The notes under the pieces were generated by a model, which had not been told where the DNA came from, did not search any database, and was given only the letters and a program-made list of their open reading frames with translations. DNA of 64,000 nucleotides from Incurvaria masculella. Its lineage: Eukaryota; Arthropoda; Insecta; Lepidoptera; Incurvariidae. The translations under genes and the position numbers were made by a program. This document shows positions 24,101-33,100 of this stretch, piece by piece; position 1 is the stretch's first letter; every line of letters begins with the position of its first letter. Where the stretch lies: the NCBI GenBank assembly GCA_946894095.1, contig OX335652.1:18499001-18563000 (forward strand), in the 5' to 3' direction.

Positions 24101-27100
24101 ACGCCAACGGCGAGCGGATAGCAACCCGCGGCGTCGGGTCGCAAACGTGACAGTTATTTCGTGGCAATCGGAAGGCTGTCATTTGCGATCGCGAGCGCAG
24201 CGGTCAATGTTTACACTGTCATGGTGAGCGAGCGGCCAAGTTCAAGGATGCAACTCGACCACGCCTGCAGCACTTGTCAATGTGTGCAAAAAGTGACCAC
24301 ACACAATCACACACACACACAGACGCACACATTGCTCACGGCATATTTGCCATCTCTTCAAGGCAATTGTTGTTTGTTTACATTCGTTTTACCCGTTTAC
24401 ATTCCGTCGAACGACCAAGTTCTTGGCGCTCGATATTGAGTTCGATATTGACAGATATTTCGGCGCGAAAATAGCCTTATTGCAAATGACGAAAGTAGGG
24501 AAGCAAGCAATTATGTTTTTTTTATTTTTTTTTTATTTTATTTATTCGGAAACTTAACAGCTAAATTAAACGATATTGAAAAACTTAAGCTACACAAACA
24601 ATACAGCCAATAATAAAGTTTCACATTTTAACAAACTAATACAAAAATATATCCACTTAATCTAATTATAAATATTGCATCAAATTTATTTTTTATGGTG
24701 TGTACCTACGGGTGTGTGAGAAGGTGAGGATGTATGGGTGTTTGAGGATACGTGTGAGGGTGTGCGAGGGTGTGTGAGGGGGTGTGTATGCTAGCGTGTT
24801 TGTATATCGTTTGTACATTTCTATTTCGTTTTTAGGGTTCCGTAACCAAGGGTGAAAACGGAAAAGCAATTTTCTTAACGACGAAAGAGACTGAGGCTGG
24901 GATAAATAGTCGTAACAGAAACTAAGACTAACGAAAAGTAGTACTTTGTGACGTCACTTTGACACATTTTGTATGGACGAAATCTCAAAGTAATGCGAAT
25001 TGACGTCACAAAGTAATACTTTTCGTTAGTCTTAGTTTCTGTTACGACTATTTATCTTAGCCTGAGGCTTGCTAAGTTTACTTATGTCACAGGGCTGTAT
25101 GTCATGAACCGTAATAGGTAGGCAGCTGAAATTTTCACAGAGTGTGTATTTATTTTGCCGCTATAACAACAAATAGGTAAAATAAAAAATAATAAAAATT
25201 AAAGGGGGTCCCATACAAAAAAGTCTTGTGTTACGGAACCCTTCGTGTGCGAGTCCGACTCGCACTAGGCCGGTTATTCTATGTAACTGTATAGCACAAC
25301 ACACCACATAACACCATGCCAGGACTTTCCTTACATTGCACGGCTACATTGAGCTATGCGGAAAACACGGTTAATTTGTTTCGACTATCGTTCATTCAAT
25401 GCAATGGCAGAATTAACCTTATCACCTAGTAAGTAACTTACAGTCGTGCGTTGAACCGAACCGCCAATGAGAATCCCTTTAGTCGGCTCTTACGACATGC
25501 ACGAAAAGAAATACAGTAGAACAAGTTGTATTATTCTTACGAAAGTAACACTGTCTGTCTGTTGCGTTTTCACGCCTGAGCGATCGCCGAAGTTTTTTTT
25601 TTTTTATGCGACCCGACATGGATGGCTAATACCACACAACTACTGTTATGATATTAGCCCAATACACCACATTCCCGGAGGAATTTGGTGCCATGCCAGG
25701 ACCTTCCCTTTATGAGCACAGCTACATTGAACTGGATAGAAAACACGAACAATTTTTCATTGCCGCTTCGACCATCTTTTCATCCAATGCGATGGTACCA
25801 ACACGGGCGGGCTTAAACCCTACCACCTAGTAGGGGAAGGGGACCTACAGTTTTACATGTATTCCGAACCATGGAGCAGCTCGCATTCGTGATGAAAATG
25901 TACTTATCGAACTCGGAAAGAGAAAGACAGTGTGGTGCATGTCGGTATTGAACCCAGGTCTCTGGTACGCTAGGCCAGTCCCCGCGCCACTAGGCTACGA
26001 GCTGCTCTGTGTCGCGCCACTGGGTATAAACGCAGTGTATAAACGTGTTTTTAGCGCAAGATCACGCAAAGCCAAATAAAATATTTACATAAGCGTTACA
26101 CATTAGGTAGGAACGCTAGTTAAAGGTTAACTGCTCAATTTACCCGGGTACTTAAAAACATTTAAATTGTACCAAAATCGTAACGTTTATTATTCACGTG
26201 CTTTTTTTAACGGACGTGAATAACGTCCATAGTTACGTGATATTTTTTTTTATGTAACTGGACATGGATGGCTAAAACCAAACTGACCGTCGGATATTAG
26301 CCTAACACACCACATGGGAACTAGGTGCCATGCCAGGACCTTCTTTTATTGCTCGGCTACATTGAACTGGATGGAAAAAACGGAAATTTTCATTTCCACT
26401 TCTACCATCGTTCATTCAATGCGATGAATTAGAATCTGAATGTAATCTCAGAAGCTTTGCTTGAAAACCCCTTTAGAAAGTGGGGTCATGGTATGATTTT
26501 CATTGCACTGGACTAAATAAAGTCTAATTGCATTCTTTCAATAGGGTTTATTTTAGGGTTATGAAACCACTTCCCAAGCAGCCGGCCGTTTCTTGAGGAA
26601 TTTGGTCTGATGGGCTATATGTCTGATATTGCTATGGTCTAAGGCGGAGTATTGCTGAGCTATTAAACGTTTTCAAATTAGGTTTGAAGACTTGAAGAGC
26701 AGGTTATAGTTAACATGTATGAGGAAAGGCACCCGCCGGCAGACAGTTCCACATCCTTGCGGTGAGTTTGAGAAACGGTTCGGGATGATAAACCGGATGC
26801 CCTGAGTATCTGCGGCGGGTGCTCTGGATATAGGAGGATGGGGAGGAATAAGGGATGTTTACATTTCAAACCCGGATAGGAGAGATCGCTAGCCAGGCGT
26901 TAGGTCTGTTAGTTGCAAGTAATTTAAACTGAGGGTTGCTGTTTCTATTGTTCTTTGTTCTTTGCCTTAATCTGTTCTACCAAGGAATCGTTTGGCAGTA
27001 CAATTTAGATCTAAGTGTGTTTTTCATAATTGTGGATGTAAAAATATATTTCGTTAACCCGTGAAGTTTCATTGCGGGTTCTTCTTTACTGGGTTGATCG

Positions 27101-30100
27101 AATCCGCGGATCTTTGTGACGTAACTTAGTGTAGTTTACTACCAAAAAGTGTAAATAAATGAAATGAAAATATGAAATGAAAAGAGGCTCGAACCTGTCG
27201 TCACCGAAATCAGAGACAAAATTGCCTGAAAGCGAAGGGTACAGTTATGATGTGGCGTTGATGTTTCAGTTCGACCTGGGGTGTCAGGACTGGAAACCGA
27301 CTACTCTGGGCACTGCGCACAACGCGGGGCTCATCGTCTCTCTCATACTCTCCGGCCTCATATCCGACAGGTGAACGCTGGGTGACCATGGTCACTCGCC
27401 GGGTGAACGGGCAAGTGAGTGTTTAAATATGACGTTTAGTTGCATTTCGTACCATGCTAACTTTCAAACGACGGCCAAGTGAACTGAAATTAACCAGTAA
27501 GCATATGATGAAATGCCACTAAACGTCAGATTTGTTCATTCACTTGCCTGTTCACCCTGGGTGAGGCAAACCTCTGTACATTTTTGGCACCATTGTGGTT
27601 ATCTGTGACATATTTGTAGGTATTTTTAAATGACAATACATTATCGTAACAAACATGAAAAAAACTATTTTTGAAGAGAGATCAACGTTCTCATACTAGC
27701 AATCGTACGTTACGTCAACGTTGAATGGAGATATGATGTAAACTGCATTCATTCTGAGGCAGCATTCTGTACACTAAAATGCGCACAGTACGATATGGTA
27801 TTATGTGTATGCTATCATAGCGTTGAGCGTACATAATGCAGTTTCGGTATCATTATAAAATACAATAATAACTTTTAGGGTTCCGTACCCAAAGGGTGAA
27901 AACGGAACCCTATTACTAAGCCTCCGCTGTCCGTCCGTCTGTCACAGGGCTGTATCTCAGTAACCGTAACAGGTAGACAGCTGAAATTAAGAATTAAGAT
28001 GAAAAAATAATTAAAATTAAAGGGGGCTCCCATACAAAAAAACGTGTTTTTTTTGTTTTTTTTTTTACGATGGTACGGAACCCTTCGTGTGCGAGTCCGA
28101 CTCGCACTTGGCTGGTTTTTTGTGTATATCTTTGAGTATATATTTTGAACAGCCTCCTAATATGAATTCGTTTGTTCCTTACAGATATGGTCGAAAGACC
28201 ATAATTGTCGGCACGCCACTCGTGGTGGGTATCATCGGCTTGTCAAAGTCCTTTTCTGTCAGTTACTGGATGCTAATCATTCTAGAATTCATCGAAGCTG
28301 CCTTTGGATACGGAAACGCATCCTTAGTGTTATGTGAGTATCATGTAGACTTTAAGCAATTTATGAAAAAAAATTATCCAGGATTTACTTAATGTTATGG
28401 TACACTTTCATGGGTACACACGACCAATGAAAAAAATCACTATTACGAGATGTGCCTGAATTCGATACCTCACAAACCGTGAAATAAGACGTACTGTATA
28501 CGCTTCATATGTAATTATATTTCATGAAACTTCTTAAAAAACCGAAGCCCCTGAAACAATGTGTTTTTGTGTAACCAAATATGGATCGTGTACTGTCAGA
28601 TGAAAAAGCAGCACTCCCGAAGGATTTAGGTGTCATGCCAGGGCATTCCATTTAAGAACACGGCTAAATTGAATTGAATGAAAAACATGGAAGACATGCC
28701 GCTTCGACCATCATGCTACGGTACCGACATAGGCGGTTTAAATCCTGCCAAATTTACTTAAGGTGGCCCAAGCCGGCGGGCCTAACTCATTCGCGGGCAC
28801 GGTACAAATCCGTGCTGTTGCGCTTTGGGACCTTCTCTGTTTCAAAGAATAAGACAGGCTCCGTGATGAGGAAGATGCAACATGTCCACAAAAAAGACAA
28901 TGTGCATAGTGTATGATTTGGTAAGATTTACGAAAATTTTAATTTCAAAACGACTTATAGCTAAAAGTAAACCACGACCGCTTTAGTCAAAAATCTAACA
29001 AAAACCAAATAGATCATAAATCTTGATTAAATAACCTATGTCTGATGACTAATCTTTTTACGATGTTCTTACTTTATCATTGCGTAATCCACCTCCAAAG
29101 TTATTGTATAAAACGCGCGAAATATTCGAACTTTCGGACCTTATAACTTAGAAACCAAACACAATATTACTATGCCAATTGTCATCAGACATCTAGTACG
29201 ATCAAATAAAGCTATTTAGAGCAAAATTTTGGATCTCTGACAAGAAATATGGCCGTGATCTTCTTTCCCCTTTTGTATGGGGAGATGAGCGGGATGGGCC
29301 ACCTTAAGGAAACCTACAGGTATTACATAGAACATTGCAATACCTGCATTTGCATTGCATTGTCAGCCTCGGTGGCCCAGTGGCGCGACACTTCGGCGAT
29401 CGCTCTCCGAAGTTAAGTAACGCTGGGTCCGGTCTGGTCTTGGATGGGTGACCATTCGACCGTTGAGAGAGGCTGGCCGTGGTTCGGATTCCACGTTAAG
29501 CTGTAGGTCCCCTTCCTTACTTACTAGGTGGTAGGGTTTATCCCGCCCGGGTTGGTACCATCGCATTGGATGAACGATGGTCGAAGCGGCAATGAAAATT
29601 GTCCGTGTTTTCCATCCAGTTCAATGTAGCCGTGCAATATAAGGAAGGTCCTGGCATGGCACCTAGTTCCCATGTGGTGTGTTGGGCTAATACCATGAAC
29701 AGAACTTGTGGTATTAGCCATCCATGTCCAGTCACATAAAAAAAAAAAAAAAAAAAATCCAGACGAAGTGCACTAATCTAACTTACAAAGAGAAATTAAG
29801 TGGTGTACAAACGGGGCGGGTATTCAATCTATGACCTCTCGCTTTGGAAGCAAGGTCGCCCCAAAGCTACGAAATACTCGTTTCTTTAACCATCTCTTTT
29901 CGTTACAGCTCTCGAATGCGTAAGCCAAAACCACCGCGTCGTATTCGCGTGCATTCTCGACATGCTCTCCAACTTCGGGACAGCGTTCTTCGGGCTGATC
30001 GCCTGGCAGGTTCCCTACTGGAGGCACCTCCTCCGCGTCATCTACGCCCCCCTTCTAGTCGTGGTCTTCTACATATTCCTAGTCGACGAGGGCGTGCGGT

Positions 30101-33100
30101 GGCTGCTGGCGAAGGGTAAGCGGGAAGAAGCGATCCGCATCCTCAACAAAGTCGCCAAGTTCAACAATGTGAACCTGTCCGAGAAGGCAAAGAACATGAT
30201 GGAGAAGATAACGGTGCCCGCGCCAGTCATGGGAGATGCTCCGAAGGAGAAGTCCCAACTTCCGTTGCTGCAGAGCTTGAAATCGAAGTCGATCCTGTTC
30301 AGGCTTATAAGCTGCTCCTTCTGTAACATGTGCGCAGCGTTCATATACTACGGAATCCTGGTGAACTCGACGCATCTATCGGGGAACAAGTACTTGAACT
30401 ATTCGCTACTGATGCTCGTAGCCATACCGACGAGGCTGATCACGGCGCTGACTCTGAACCGGTTCGGCAGGAAGGTGCCGATGGCGATATCGTTCTTCTT
30501 GTGTGCTTTGTTCATCGTCTCCTCAACGTTCGTTCCTAAAGGTCAGTCAATATTTACCAATTTCTTGTGTGTGTTCCAGAACTTCTACAACAGGTCTTAC
30601 TGCTTTTGTTCCCGTACTAGTCGCAAGGGCAACTCAGGGATAATGATTATCAAATTCAGAAGCTAGCTTCTTCTTCTTTAACCTCGCGGCTCGTAGCCTA
30701 GTGACGCGGGGACTGGCCTAGCGTACCAAAGTTCTGGGTTCAATTTCGACATGCACCACTGTCTTTCTCTTTTCGAGTTCGATAAGTGCATTTCGCATTA
30801 CATGAAAAGATGGTCGAAGCGGAAAACACGGACAATTTTTGTCCGTGTTTTCCATCCAGTTCAATGTAGCTGTGCTCATAAAGGGAAGGTCCTGGCATGG
30901 CACCTAATTCCTTCGAGAATGTGGTGTGTTGGGCTAATATCATAACGGTAGTTGTGTGGTATTAGCCATCCATGTCAGGTCGCATAAAAAATACCCCAAA
31001 ATTATCAGGATTGCTGGGTGTGATGTATGTTATTTTTTTCCATGTCGTTTCCCCATATGATCTGAGTTCAAACTGTTTAAATATACTAGTTTGTGTGTGC
31101 GTCTAGTTTGATTACGCAGGTACCAATATTATCAAACGAGACAGCTAGTGCACAGTTTCAATCAAACTCGAACACTATTTACTTACTCTGTGCGAGACCC
31201 ATGATCTCTGCGAACAACGATTTATCATAGAATTAAATGTATCTAGGTCAATAAACTGACTTCGACCTAAGACATCGCCATATTCGGTCGCCAAGTTCGT
31301 GAATAAAAAATACCGTTACAAATGGGTCAGTATCGTCTGGGCTATCGATCAATTCATTCAGTAGTAGCGATAAAAACCGGCCAAGTGCGAGTTGGACTCG
31401 CTGACGAAGGGAACATCATCGTACAAGATTTAACATAAAAAATCACGTTTTTCTTAACACCCCTTTAATCTTTATTATTTTTTAATGTTACCTATTTGTT
31501 GTTATAGCGGCAAAATAAATACACACTCTGTGAAAATTTCAGCTTCTTACCTATTACGGTTCATGAGATACAGCCCTGTGACAGACAGACGGAATGACGG
31601 ACGGACGGACGGACGGACGGACGGACGGACGGACAGCGGAGGATTAGTAATAGGGTTCCGTTTTCACCTCTGGGTACGGAACCCTAAAAACGCGTTGTCC
31701 GTCGATATCGTGAGTCAAAGGTGATTTTGCTGTCTGGCGTTACACCGCATATCGCAATGACCGCTGCTACCCAATGGCTGCGAATGTGAAAGTGTTCTGG
31801 TTGTGACGGGGCGATAAGATATTTCGTCGGCGTTTCCAAGTCTCCGATAGCCGTGATCGTCTAGTGGTTAGGACCCTACGTTGTGGCCGTAGTAACCCAG
31901 GTTCGAATCCTGGTCACGGCAGTGCCTCACTGTCGCGGTGGAGTTATTTTTATTTTTAAAAAGCACAAGTTCTAAAAATAAAACGAAAAGACGTTGAACG
32001 GTTTTGTCCCGACCGATTTGACTTTGTCAGTTCGATGACCCAAATCATCGAAGCACACTTGGCAGCCTCTGAATTTGCAAAGTATCTCAGAAAAAATACA
32101 CGTGCGTGGTGATTTCATTCATAGCGGTTCTGCTTTTGCTGGGCAGTAGTATAAATTGTCAAAAGGATCTAGTGGAAAATACCAAAAAAAATATTAAACA
32201 TACATACATACATACATACAAACACTCGAAAAACGTAACATTCCTTCTTGCGCAGTCGGGTAAAAAGTATCAAAATAAAAAGGTTGATTTTGGTTTGACC
32301 AAACTCAAAAGGGTGTGTTCTTCTTCAAAACGTTTCTCGTACCTTTGATATATGACACCCACAGTTATGTAATAAGCTCAACACACCGGAGGAATTAGGT
32401 GCCATCCCAGAACCTCTCCTTTATGAGCACGGCTACGTAGAACTGGGTCGAAAACACGGACAAATTATTCATTTCCGCTTCGACCATATTTTCATGCAAT
32501 GCAATGAGCGTGCTTAAACGTACCATCTAGTAGATTTACATACAGATATACAAATATTTGGGATGCATCTGAAAGTGCATGCCTGAATAATAAGAAAATG
32601 ATTTTTTCTAAGTTGAACAATAGTTGACCTAGTTTGTTTCGTTATGTTTCCATAGTTTAATAAATCGGAGTTTTATTTATTTCAATAAACGTTTAAATTA
32701 TGTTTTTTCCAGATTTACAATGGCTGTCGATCTTGCTGTATCTCTTGAGCAAGATGGCCATCAGCTTTGGTTTCTACACGCTGCTAGTGTATACGTTGGA
32801 GGTGTTCCCGACGTGCGCGCGCAACTCCCTCACCAACATCTGCTGCATGGTCGGCCGGCTCGGCTCCGTGCTGGCGCCCCAGACTCCGCTACTGGTAAGT
32901 CCTTCTATACTCTTAGTTAGTAGGATCCCTCAGTGAGTAGCCCACTGTAGGTCCCCTTCCTAACTCACTAGGCGGTAGGATTAATCCTGCCTGGGTTAGT
33001 TCGCTAGGTTCGGGTTTATAGAGGCGATGGCCCGGCGTGATACTCGTAAACGGGTGCTGGGGGTCCATTCAGGGAAAGAGTGAGTTCGAATTCGCCACTA

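Noticed and set aside
30079..30375. Minus-strand ORFs over gene A exon 5
   Set aside because: Shadows of the 633-bp coding exon on the other strand.
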